Shown here one piece after another: positions 6,910-14,165 of a DNA stretch of 17,483 nucleotides. The notes under the pieces were generated by a model that worked only from the letters and a program-made list of their open reading frames with translations, made no database searches and was not told where the DNA came from. The stretch is from Firmicutes bacterium UBA2530. GTDB taxonomy: Bacteria > Bacillota > Clostridia > Tissierellales > Sedimentibacteraceae. Every line of letters begins with the position of its first letter. The stretch's first letter is position 1. Made by a program: the position numbers and the translations under genes. The DNA lies in contig DDNC01000018.1 in assembly GCA_002340985.1 (NCBI GenBank), positions 1 to 17,483 on the forward strand, read 5' to 3'.

Positions 6910-8871
6910 ATGGGTGAATTTAAAATTAAATCTGAATTTAAGCCAACTGGCGACCAGCCGGAGGCAATTAAAAAAATTACAAAGGGGTTGAACAACAACC
7001 TGAAATATCAGACCCTTTTAGGGGTTACAGGCTCGGGAAAGACATTTACAATGGCGAATATAATTGAAAAAGTCCAGAGACCCACACTTATTTTAGCTCA
7101 CAATAAAACACTTGCTGCACAGCTTTGTTCTGAGTTCAAGGAGTTTTTTCCTGACAATGCGGTTGAGTACTTCGTAAGTTATTATGATTACTACCAGCCT
7201 GAGGCATATGTTCCAAGCAGCGATACATTCATTGAAAAAGACGCATCCATAAATGATGAAATAGATAAATTGAGACACTCTGCTACGGCATCCCTTTTCG
7301 AGAGAAGAGATGTGATAATAGTTGCCAGCGTTTCATGTATATACGGTTTGGGAAGTCCCGTGGATTATGAAAATCTCGTTATATCCTTAAGACCAGGAAT
7401 GCAGAAAGACAGGGACGAAACCATTAAAAAACTTGTAGAGATACAATATAAGAGAAATGATATAAGCTTTACGCGAGGCACATTCCGCGTAAGGGGAGAT
7501 ACATTGGAGATATTTCCTGCATCATCCTCTGAAAATGCCATAAGAGTTGAATTTTTCGGTGATGAGATAGACAGGATAACTGAAATAAATACAGTTACGG
7601 GAGAAATTTTAGGCAGGAGAAATCATATTTCAATATTCCCTGCAACTCACTATGCAACCACAGAAGAAAATGTAAACAGGGCTGTGGTGAGCATAAGGGA
7701 GGAATTAGAGGAAAGGCTCAAGAAATTTGAAAGCGAAAATAAGCTGTTGGAGCTGCAGAGAATTGAGCAAAGAACGAATTACGACTTGGAAATGCTTCAG
7801 GAAATGGGATATTGCAACGGTATAGAAAACTATTCAAGACATATAAACAATCTTAAGCCCGGCTCCAGACCGTTTACGCTGCTGGACTATTTTCCGAAAG
7901 ATTTTTTAATGATAATAGATGAGTCACATGTTACCCTGCCTCAGGTAAGAGGAATGTACAACGGCGACAGAGCCAGAAAGACAACCCTGGTGGACTACGG
8001 CTTCAGACTACCCTCGGCACTGGATAACAGACCCCTTAAATTCGATGAATTTGAGGAAATAATTAATCAGGTAGTGTTCGTGAGCGCCACACCGGGACCA
8101 TATGAGGCAGAGCATTCACAGAATGTTGTTGAGCAGATTATACGTCCTACGGGGCTTTTAGATCCTCCGATTTATGTGAGACCTGTAGAAAATCAGATAG
8201 ACGATTTAATCAATGAAATACGGATTTCCACAGCCAAGAACCAGAGGGTACTCGTTACCACTCTAACCAAAAAAATGGCAGAAGATCTTACGTTTTATTT
8301 TAAGAATACGGGAATACGGGTTAGGTACCTGCATTCCGACATTGATACTCTTGAAAGAATGGAGATAATAAGGGACTTGCGAGTGGGAGAATTTGACGTG
8401 CTTGTGGGAATAAACCTTTTGAGAGAAGGGCTTGACCTGCCGGAAGTATCTCTTGTGGCGATACTTGATGCAGATAAGGAAGGATTCCTACGTTCGGAAA
8501 CATCTTTGATTCAGACCGTTGGAAGAGCGGCGCGAAATATCGATGGTCGTGTTATAATGTATGCCGATAAAATGACCGGTTCAATGGAAAGAGCAATTGG
8601 AGAAACAGACAGAAGAAGAGAAATTCAGGATAAATTCAACAAGGAACACAATATTACACCTACGTCCATAATCAAGGGAGTAAGAGATATTATAGAGGCT
8701 ACCAAGGTTGCTGAGGGAGAGGAAAAATACAATGTCGAGAGAAAAAATGCTGTTGATGTTGCATCCTATATTGTGGAGCTTGAAAATGAAATGAGGCTGG
8801 CAGCTGAGAACCTTGAATTTGAAAAGGCAGCAAGGCTGAGAGATGAAATAAAAGAGCTGCGCAAGTCATAA
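6910..8871 (+). CDS. uvrB: UvrABC system protein B (excision-repair helicase-like damage verifier)
   Basis: The protein has 653 residues, typical for UvrB. It receives damaged DNA from UvrA, verifies the lesion with its beta-hairpin, and loads UvrC for dual incision. Visible elements are Walker A GVTGSGKT (38-45), the beta-hairpin region YYDYYQPEAYVPSSDTFIEK (about 92-111), helicase motif II DESH (Asp337), SATPGPYE, helicase motifs V/VI (GINLLREGLDLPE and QTVGRAARN), and a C-terminal UVR domain (FEKAARLRDEIKEL) that contacts UvrC. GAGGTGA precedes the ATG. It is first in an SOS-controlled operon, 32 bp ahead of uvrA. No defects were seen. Confidence 0.98.
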   Translation: MGEFKIKSEFKPTGDQPEAIKKITKGLNNNLKYQTLLGVTGSGKTFTMANIIEKVQRPTLILAHNKTLAAQLCSEFKEFFPDNAVEYFVSYYDYYQPEAYVPSSDTFIEKDASINDEIDKLRHSATASLFERRDVIIVASVSCIYGLGSPVDYENLVISLRPGMQKDRDETIKKLVEIQYKRNDISFTRGTFRVRGDTLEIFPASSSENAIRVEFFGDEIDRITEINTVTGEILGRRNHISIFPATHYATTEENVNRAVVSIREELEERLKKFESENKLLELQRIEQRTNYDLEMLQEMGYCNGIENYSRHINNLKPGSRPFTLLDYFPKDFLMIIDESHVTLPQVRGMYNGDRARKTTLVDYGFRLPSALDNRPLKFDEFEEIINQVVFVSATPGPYEAEHSQNVVEQIIRPTGLLDPPIYVRPVENQIDDLINEIRISTAKNQRVLVTTLTKKMAEDLTFYFKNTGIRVRYLHSDIDTLERMEIIRDLRVGEFDVLVGINLLREGLDLPEVSLVAILDADKEGFLRSETSLIQTVGRAARNIDGRVIMYADKMTGSMERAIGETDRRREIQDKFNKEHNITPTSIIKGVRDIIEATKVAEGEEKYNVERKNAVDVASYIVELENEMRLAAENLEFEKAARLRDEIKELRKS

Positions 8872-8903
8872 TCGTTTGACTATATTAACCGAAAGGAAAT
8901 AAA

Positions 8904-11720
8904 ATGGATAAAATTATAATAAGAGGAGCAAAGGAGAACAATCTCAAGAACATAAATGTTGAACTGCCAAGAGATAAGCTCATTGTCTTTACAGGCGTAA
9001 GCGGCTCAGGAAAAACTTCCCTTGCTTTTGATACCATATATGCGGAAGGACAGAGGAGATATGTGGAAAGTCTTTCTTCATATGCCCGTCAGTTCTTAGG
9101 ACAGATGGATAAACCGGATGTGGAGTCTATTGATGGACTGTCACCGGCAATATCCATAGACCAGAAAACAACAAACCGAAATCCGCGTTCAACCGTGGGA
9201 ACAGTTACCGAAATATATGATTATTACAGGCTTTTATTTGCAAGAATAGGCGTTCCCCACTGCCCCACCTGCGGAAGGCCCATAACAACACAAACAATAG
9301 ACCAGATAACAGACAAGGTTCTGGAATACGAGGAAAGAACAAAGATTCAGATTCTTGCACCAATGGTGAGAGGCGCAAAGGGAACTCACAAAAAGCTTCT
9401 GGAAAATATAAAGAAAGACGGCTATGTGAGGGTGAGAGTTGACGGCGAGCTGTATGAGCTTGAGGACGAAATCAATCTTGATAAAAATAAGAAACACAAT
9501 ATAGAGGTTGTAATAGACAGAATTGTAATTAAGGAAGGAATACAGAAGAGGCTTGTGGATTCTGTGGAAACAGCATTGGAGCTTTCCGGAGGAATGGTGC
9601 TTCTTGACATAGTAGGTATGGAAGAGCTTCTCATGAGTACAAAGTTTGCCTGTACACACTGCGGAATAGGCTTCGGAGAAATTTCACCCCGAATGTTTTC
9701 CTTTAATAATCCTTTCGGAATGTGCAAGGCATGCAGTGGGCTGGGAATAAAGAAAGAAATCGATATTGATTTAATAATTCCCGATTATACAAAGACAATT
9801 GCTGAAAGGGCAATTGTTCCATTCGGAGCAGACGAGGATGGATACTACTATCAGATATTTAAAGGGATAGCAGATTTTCACGGCTTCGATATCAGCAAAC
9901 CGCTGGCGGAGGCACCTAAGGAATTCATGGACGAACTGCTTTACGGAACCAATGGGAGAAACATGACTGTGGAGTTTGTAAGCAAATTCCAGGGAGCCAG
10001 AGTGTACAACAGAGAATTTGAGGGCGTTGTAAACAATCTTGAAAGAAGATACATAGAAACCAAATCTCCGGAAATGAGAGAATGGATTGAAGAATTCATG
10101 AATGACAGCCCGTGTCCAGAGTGCAACGGGGCGAGGCTCAATCCAATAAGCCTTGCGGTTAAAATAGAAAACAAAAATATATATGAGGTTACAAAGTTGT
10201 CCGTGACAAAAAGCCTGAAATTTTTCAACGAGTTGAAGCTTAGTCCGAAAAATGAGGCAATAGGGGATCAGATAATAAAGGAAATATCCTCAAGACTTCA
10301 ATTTTTATCAGATGTGGGGCTTAATTACCTCACTCTTGAAAGAAATGCAAGCACATTGTCCGGTGGGGAATCTCAGAGAATAAGGCTTGCAACGCAAATA
10401 GGCTCAAGCCTTGTAGGTGTGCTCTACGTGCTGGATGAGCCGAGCATAGGCTTGCATCAGAGAGATAACAGCATGCTTATTAAGACTCTCAGGAATCTGA
10501 CGGACTTGGGAAATACCCTAATTGTGGTGGAGCATGATGAAGAAACAATGGAAAATGCGGACTATATTCTCGACATAGGTCCCGGAGCGGGAGTTCACGG
10601 CGGAGAAATAGTTGCCTTCGGAACATACGATGATATTAAGAACGATGAAAACTCCATTACGGGACAGTATCTTAGCGGAAGAAAGAAAATAGACGTTCCC
10701 GTAACAAGAAAAACATCTGATAAGTTTATAGAAATAAAGGGTGCCAGAGAAAACAACCTTAAAAATATAGATGTAAAAATACCTCTGGGAGTATTGTGCT
10801 GCATTACAGGGGTTTCCGGTTCCGGAAAAAGCTCACTGATAAATGAGATACTGTCCAAGGGACTTCATCAGAAGTTGTTTAAGAACAACAACCGTCCCGG
10901 CGCATATGACGAAATGCTGGGCGTGGAAAATATAGATAAGATAATCAGTATTGACCAGTCTCCAATCGGAAGGACGCCCAGGTCAAACCCAGCTACCTAT
11001 ACAGGAGTGTTTGATCATATAAGAGACGTATTTGCCATGACTCTTGAAGCCAAGGAAAGAGGCTATCAGAAAGGAAGATTCAGCTTCAATGTCAAAGGTG
11101 GAAGATGTGAGGCATGCCACGGTGACGGAATCCTGAAAATAGAAATGCACTTCCTTCCGGACGTATATGTGCCCTGCGAGGTGTGCAAGGGCAAGAGATA
11201 CAACAGGGAAACTCTTGAGGTAAGGTATAAGGGCAAGAATATTTCGGAAGTACTGGACATGACTATAGATGAAGCACTGGAGTTTTTCGAAAATATTCCG
11301 AAGATATACAATAAAATAAAAACCATGCAGGATGTGGGGCTGGGGTATGTTAAGCTTGGTCAGCCTTCAACAGAACTGTCAGGAGGAGAGGCGCAGCGTA
11401 TCAAGCTTGCATATGAGCTGAGCAAAAGAGGTACTGGAAGCACGCTGTACGTTCTTGACGAGCCTACCACAGGACTACACATTGCGGACATTCACATGCT
11501 CACTGAGGTGCTGAACAGATTTGTGGAGGTAGGTAACTCTGTAATAGTTATAGAGCATAACCTTGATGTTATAAAGACAGCAGACCACATAATCGACTTG
11601 GGACCTGAAGGAGGAGACGGCGGTGGAACAATAGTTGCGCAGGGTACCCCCGAAGAGGTTGCTAAGGTGAAAAAATCATATACTGGTCAGTATCTGAAAA
11701 AGGTGCTGCAGAAAAAATAA
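8904..11720 (+). CDS. uvrA: UvrABC system protein A (damage-sensing ABC ATPase)
   Basis: The protein has 938 residues, normal for UvrA. The dimer scans DNA for bulky lesions and loads UvrB. It carries two ABC modules: Walker A GVSGSGKT (31-38) with signature LSGGE (485-489), and Walker A GVSGSGKS (636-643) with signature LSGGE (825-829). Two structural zinc sites are intact: Cys250/253/274/277 and Cys735/738/758/761. A further CPTCG pair sits in the UvrB-binding/signature insertion region. The two near-identical N-terminal motifs of each half (RGAKENNLKNI and KGARENNLKNI) show the internal duplication. AAAGGA precedes the ATG. It is co-transcribed with uvrB, and the following small gene starts 32 bp later. 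Confidence 0.98.
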   Translation: MDKIIIRGAKENNLKNINVELPRDKLIVFTGVSGSGKTSLAFDTIYAEGQRRYVESLSSYARQFLGQMDKPDVESIDGLSPAISIDQKTTNRNPRSTVGTVTEIYDYYRLLFARIGVPHCPTCGRPITTQTIDQITDKVLEYEERTKIQILAPMVRGAKGTHKKLLENIKKDGYVRVRVDGELYELEDEINLDKNKKHNIEVVIDRIVIKEGIQKRLVDSVETALELSGGMVLLDIVGMEELLMSTKFACTHCGIGFGEISPRMFSFNNPFGMCKACSGLGIKKEIDIDLIIPDYTKTIAERAIVPFGADEDGYYYQIFKGIADFHGFDISKPLAEAPKEFMDELLYGTNGRNMTVEFVSKFQGARVYNREFEGVVNNLERRYIETKSPEMREWIEEFMNDSPCPECNGARLNPISLAVKIENKNIYEVTKLSVTKSLKFFNELKLSPKNEAIGDQIIKEISSRLQFLSDVGLNYLTLERNASTLSGGESQRIRLATQIGSSLVGVLYVLDEPSIGLHQRDNSMLIKTLRNLTDLGNTLIVVEHDEETMENADYILDIGPGAGVHGGEIVAFGTYDDIKNDENSITGQYLSGRKKIDVPVTRKTSDKFIEIKGARENNLKNIDVKIPLGVLCCITGVSGSGKSSLINEILSKGLHQKLFKNNNRPGAYDEMLGVENIDKIISIDQSPIGRTPRSNPATYTGVFDHIRDVFAMTLEAKERGYQKGRFSFNVKGGRCEACHGDGILKIEMHFLPDVYVPCEVCKGKRYNRETLEVRYKGKNISEVLDMTIDEALEFFENIPKIYNKIKTMQDVGLGYVKLGQPSTELSGGEAQRIKLAYELSKRGTGSTLYVLDEPTTGLHIADIHMLTEVLNRFVEVGNSVIVIEHNLDVIKTADHIIDLGPEGGDGGGTIVAQGTPEEVAKVKKSYTGQYLKKVLQKK

Positions 11721-11751
11721 ACGAAAATAGAGAAGAAAGTAAGGAGAAATA

Positions 11752-11982
11752 ATGAACCCTGGACAAGAAATGTTTTATAATTTTTTTATGCAGCGTGTAG
11801 CTGAAGGCAAGGAAGAAGAGGCGAAGGCTTTATTGAATGCCGGATTTGAAAAACAAGCAAACGGAACCTTTGATGCAGAATACCTAAAAGAGGTAATGCC
11901 TAAATACTTTGAGCTGATTAAGCCTGAATTTATAAAAGATTTACAGGACGCAATGACCCATTTTGGCGGTAACCTAAAATGA
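11752..11982 (+). CDS. Small conserved-looking helical protein of unknown function in the uvr operon
   Basis: The protein has 76 residues and is acidic-amphipathic: MNPGQEMFYNFFMQRVAEG, then EEAKALLNAGFEKQANGTF, then a C-terminal helix pair containing EVMPKYFELIKPEFIKDLQDAM. It is predicted all-helical, with no cysteines, no signal peptide and no DNA-binding motif that I can name. Similar short proteins exist in clostridia as unnamed hypotheticals (from memory, not checked). AAGGAG lies six bases before the ATG. The 31-bp gap from uvrA with no intervening terminator, and the terminator just after, place it as the last gene of the LexA-regulated operon. A role in DNA damage is therefore possible but unproven. 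Confidence 0.8.
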   Translation: MNPGQEMFYNFFMQRVAEGKEEEAKALLNAGFEKQANGTFDAEYLKEVMPKYFELIKPEFIKDLQDAMTHFGGNLK

Positions 11983-11994
11983 TTTGATTTAATT

Positions 11995-12029
11995 ATAAGA
12001 TTACGGTATTTCCGTAGTCTTATTTTTTT
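11995..12029 (+). terminator. Intrinsic terminator of the uvrBA operon
   Basis: ATAAGATTACGG (11995-12006) pairs with CCGTAGTCTTAT (12012-12023), 12 bp with one G-T pair and a 5-nt loop. Seven T follow (12023-12029). It is a textbook terminator 12 bases after the 76-aa gene. Confidence 0.9.
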
Positions 12030-12045
12030 ATATTCACAAAGTGAA

Positions 12046-12102
12046 ATGAAAAATTCACCAAGCAATATGCTATTGAGAATCAATAGCATATTGCTTGGTG
12101 AA
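12046..12102 (-). terminator. Perfect 23-bp hairpin terminator of the BlaI-M56-peptide operon
   Basis: Positions 12054-12076 are the exact reverse complement of 12080-12102, with a 3-nt loop. On the minus strand the stem is followed by TTTTT (12053-12049). It lies 12 bases past the peptide gene stop, so it should end the minus-strand operon. A smaller hairpin TTCAC-AAA-GTGAA at 12033-12045 repeats the outer five bases of the long arms. The stem is much longer than needed for termination. Confidence 0.8.
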
Positions 12103-12114
12103 AGTAGGGAAATA

Positions 12115-12351
12115 CTACACCCATTCCCACTCTGTCAGCCACTTACCCCATGTAAGTGACCACAAACGTCTTTGTAGTTGTCCATCTACGACACGATAAT
12201 ACCATTCGGTTTGCTCAGCAAATACAACAATATCCTCATTTGAGTTAATAATGTTTACTTCTTGTGCATGTGCTATCTGGCCGGCGCTTAATAAAGACAT
12301 CATAAGCATTGAAATTGAAAAAGAACGAACAAAAATTTTTTTTAGTTTCAT
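12115..12351 (-). CDS. Exported small protein with tryptophan-rich C-terminus
   Basis: The protein has 78 residues. A clear signal peptide is present: basic MKLKK, a hydrophobic core at about 10-22, and a cleavage site after AHA (29/30). The predicted mature peptide is 49 residues. Its last 29 residues hold six tryptophans (50, 64, 68, 71, 75, 77) among basic residues: TEWYYRVVDG, QLQRRLWSLTWGKW, LTEWEWV. No cysteines are present. A strong AAGGAGGTG lies seven bases upstream, suggesting high expression. It is the last gene of the BlaI-M56 operon, 26 bp after the peptidase. It could be a signalling peptide, a bacteriocin-like peptide, or a wall- or membrane-binding factor; none of these can be decided here. 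Confidence 0.8.
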   Translation of the reverse strand: MKLKKIFVRSFSISMLMMSLLSAGQIAHAQEVNIINSNEDIVVFAEQTEWYYRVVDGQLQRRLWSLTWGKWLTEWEWV

Positions 12352-12377
12352 ATAAATACACCTCCTTTTATAAGAAA

Positions 12378-13514
12378 TTATTTAATAGGCAATAATGAAA
12401 ATGGCTCAATACTTCTATTTTCAATAAAGCATATATATTTATCATTAAAATATAAAGAATAAGTACCATCTTCATTAAGTACTAAATATGAACTTTCAGG
12501 ATTAAGCATAAAAACATCTTCATGCTCTGTTATAACAGGATTAGGATACAAAGGTTGTACAACAAATCCATATGAAGCAATAAAAGACAGCAAAATAAAA
12601 ATACAAACTATTGCAGATGAAAACATATTTCTATTTTTAGACGTGTCATAATTCAATACAAAATTGAATCTTTGTAAAATATTCTCGTCCTTGTTTATGG
12701 CCACCAATGCTGTACTGCCCATGGAAGAATGTGATTTATAAAGCTTATTGTTGTTGGCATCCTTTATAATTTTCACAATACTTTCTAGATATATCAATCG
12801 ATTTTCATTATCCATTTGAGAGATAATGCTTAAATCACAACGAAGTTCAAGTGTTTGATTTAATTCGTTCTTCAAAATATGAACAAAAGGATTCCACCAG
12901 AATACCGAACTTATTAAGCTTATAAAGAGTTTTGCCCACGCATCCTTATATAAAAAATGTGTCCATTCATGCATAAGTATATTTCTTAAATCTCCATCTG
13001 AAAAATCAGTATACGGAAGATAAATTACCGGTTTGAGAAAACCTGTAATCATAGGTATAGAGATTTCATGTGATTGTACAATTTTAACCTTAGTATTTTT
13101 ACCGCTTTCTGCTAAAAGTTTATCCATACATGAAATTATACGCATGTCTTGTGTTTCTCTAACAGAGTTTGCAAGCTTATTAAGGAAAACTAATTGACGT
13201 ATATATTTCTGTATGTAATATATACTGCCAATGACCCACACTGCAATCACTAATTCATAAACATGAACTTTAAAAACCTTTGCAGTAAAAAAGTTTAGAA
13301 TCACAGGATAAATAACTTCCGATTGCAGTACTGTAGAAGATGGCAGTTCAACAAAAAAGACTAAGCGAAAAATACATGCTGCAATCAAAAGTATTATGGG
13401 AATAATACCAAAGCGGAATAAAAAGATATTACGCGGTCGAATAACAGCAATTAAAAAAATATATATGTTGAACAGCAGCAAAGATGTAACAAAAGAAAAA
13501 ATGGTGATTGTCAT
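12378..13514 (-). CDS. M56-family (BlaR1/MecR1-like) membrane metallopeptidase lacking a beta-lactam sensor domain
   Basis: The protein has 378 residues. Hydrophobic segments lie at about 3-24, 31-54, 85-103 and 298-318. The zinc peptidase motif HEWTH (182-186) and the downstream Glu223 in LELRCD match the M56 active site. ISIPMITGFLKPVIYLP and WWNPFVHI are also typical. In BlaR1 the last membrane segment is followed by a penicillin-binding sensor of about 250 residues. Here only about 60 residues follow (319-378, containing SSYLVLNEDGTYSLYFNDKYICFI), with no SxxK or KTG motif. It probably triggers inactivation of the neighbouring BlaI-type repressor in response to another signal (inference). 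The ATG overlaps the repressor stop as ATGA, indicating coupled translation. GGAGG lies upstream. Confidence 0.88.
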   Translation of the reverse strand: MTITIFSFVTSLLLFNIYIFLIAVIRPRNIFLFRFGIIPIILLIAACIFRLVFFVELPSSTVLQSEVIYPVILNFFTAKVFKVHVYELVIAVWVIGSIYYIQKYIRQLVFLNKLANSVRETQDMRIISCMDKLLAESGKNTKVKIVQSHEISIPMITGFLKPVIYLPYTDFSDGDLRNILMHEWTHFLYKDAWAKLFISLISSVFWWNPFVHILKNELNQTLELRCDLSIISQMDNENRLIYLESIVKIIKDANNNKLYKSHSSMGSTALVAINKDENILQRFNFVLNYDTSKNRNMFSSAIVCIFILLSFIASYGFVVQPLYPNPVITEHEDVFMLNPESSYLVLNEDGTYSLYFNDKYICFIENRSIEPFSLLPIK

Positions 13515-13912
13515 TTTTTCTCGTCCCTCCGGGCTTGAAGGATTGCCTCCAGTTTTTCAAGAGTTTCACCATCAATATCTTCCGTAATAAGCGCAGAAAC
13601 AATATCCGTTATTGCAGGAGTTTTTGTCATAAAGGGCATTCCGTATTTAAGCTGTATAACTTGATATTCTTCTCGTGTAACAGCAGCAGAATATGTACGA
13701 CCGTAATTTTTTCCTGTTCTTACATACCCGTCAACCTTTATCGCACCCTTATTCAGCATGCTATTTAGTAAAATATGAACAGAGCTTTTTTTCCATGAAC
13801 GTTCCGTAGAAAGTTCAATAATTTCAGAACGCGACAATGCCCTATCCTGTGCCCACATTAATCCCATAACTTCTTGCTCATTTTTTGTCAGGGTAAATGA
13901 TAAGTTATCCAT
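13511..13912 (-). CDS. BlaI/MecI/CopY-family winged-helix repressor
   Basis: The protein has 133 residues, close to the usual 120-130. Residues 5-75 form the winged helix: LTKNEQEVMGLMW, the recognition-helix region WKKSSVHILLNSMLNKGAI, and the wing VDGYVRTGKNYGRTYSAAVT. Residues 80-133 form the helical dimerisation arm. BlaI-type repressors bind dyads at their own promoter and are inactivated when the partner M56 protease is activated. It is first in a minus-strand operon ahead of that protease and the exported peptide. GAGGTG lies before the ATG. A promoter and a perfect dyad lie upstream. The function is more likely regulation of wall or peptide stress than beta-lactam resistance, since no beta-lactamase or PBP gene is nearby. 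Confidence 0.92.
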   Translation of the reverse strand: MDNLSFTLTKNEQEVMGLMWAQDRALSRSEIIELSTERSWKKSSVHILLNSMLNKGAIKVDGYVRTGKNYGRTYSAAVTREEYQVIQLKYGMPFMTKTPAITDIVSALITEDIDGETLEKLEAILQARRDEKK

Positions 13913-13971
13913 AAAATCACCTCACTTATTAAAAAATGAATTATATTAAACATTACTCATTTATATATATT

Positions 13972-13999
13972 ATTATATAAGAGTTTCAGATAAAGTCAA
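13972..13999 (-). promoter_or_regulatory. Promoter of the BlaI-M56-peptide operon
   Basis: On the minus strand: TTGACT (13999-13994), 16-bp spacer, TATAAT (13977-13972). Transcription would start near 13965, about 50 nt before the repressor ATG. Confidence 0.7.
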
Positions 14000-14001
14000 T
14001 T

Positions 14002-14036
14002 AAAAATATATAAATATGGCGTATTTATATATTTTT
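14002..14036. promoter_or_regulatory. Perfect 15-bp AT-only dyad, candidate repressor operator
   Basis: AAAAATATATAAATA (14002-14016) is the exact reverse complement of 14022-14036, around the 5-base centre TGGCG. It begins two bases upstream of the -35 hexamer of the repressor operon and lies about 100 bp upstream of the divergent gene's -10. It is not the known TACAnnTGTA-type BlaI box. The rest of the 13913-14165 gap is very A+T-rich, with no gene seen. Confidence 0.5.
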
Positions 14037-14135
14037 TGTAGTTTTTGGTAGAAATAATAGTTACATATACGAAAAACATCTTTTTAATATATTGAAAATA
14101 GATGGAACTTTTATGTGGTTATAACGTCTTAAGAA

Positions 14136-14141
14136 TATAAT
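14136..14141 (+). promoter_or_regulatory. Candidate -10 of the divergent Ig-like protein gene
   Basis: TATAAT at 14136-14141, 24 bases before the start codon. No good -35 is visible 16-18 bp upstream (ATGTGG at 14113-14118), so this promoter may be weak or need an activator. Confidence 0.4.
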
Positions 14142-14165
14142 CGCACTTAGAGCAAGGGGTAAAAA

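Noticed and set aside
9234..9659. 141-residue frame antisense to uvrA
   Set aside because: It is a shadow of strongly conserved uvrA codons, with no ribosome site and cysteine-rich nonsense composition.
12054..12102. CRISPR repeat or insertion-sequence end
   Set aside because: There is only one copy, with no spacer array, transposase or target duplication. The T run on the minus strand fits a terminator.
12378..13912. True beta-lactam resistance regulators blaI/blaR1
   Set aside because: The M56 protein has no penicillin-binding sensor and there is no beta-lactamase or mecA-like gene, so the resistance names were not used.
14002..14036. Intrinsic terminator
   Set aside because: The stem is only A-T pairs and lies between divergent genes next to a promoter, where termination makes little sense.
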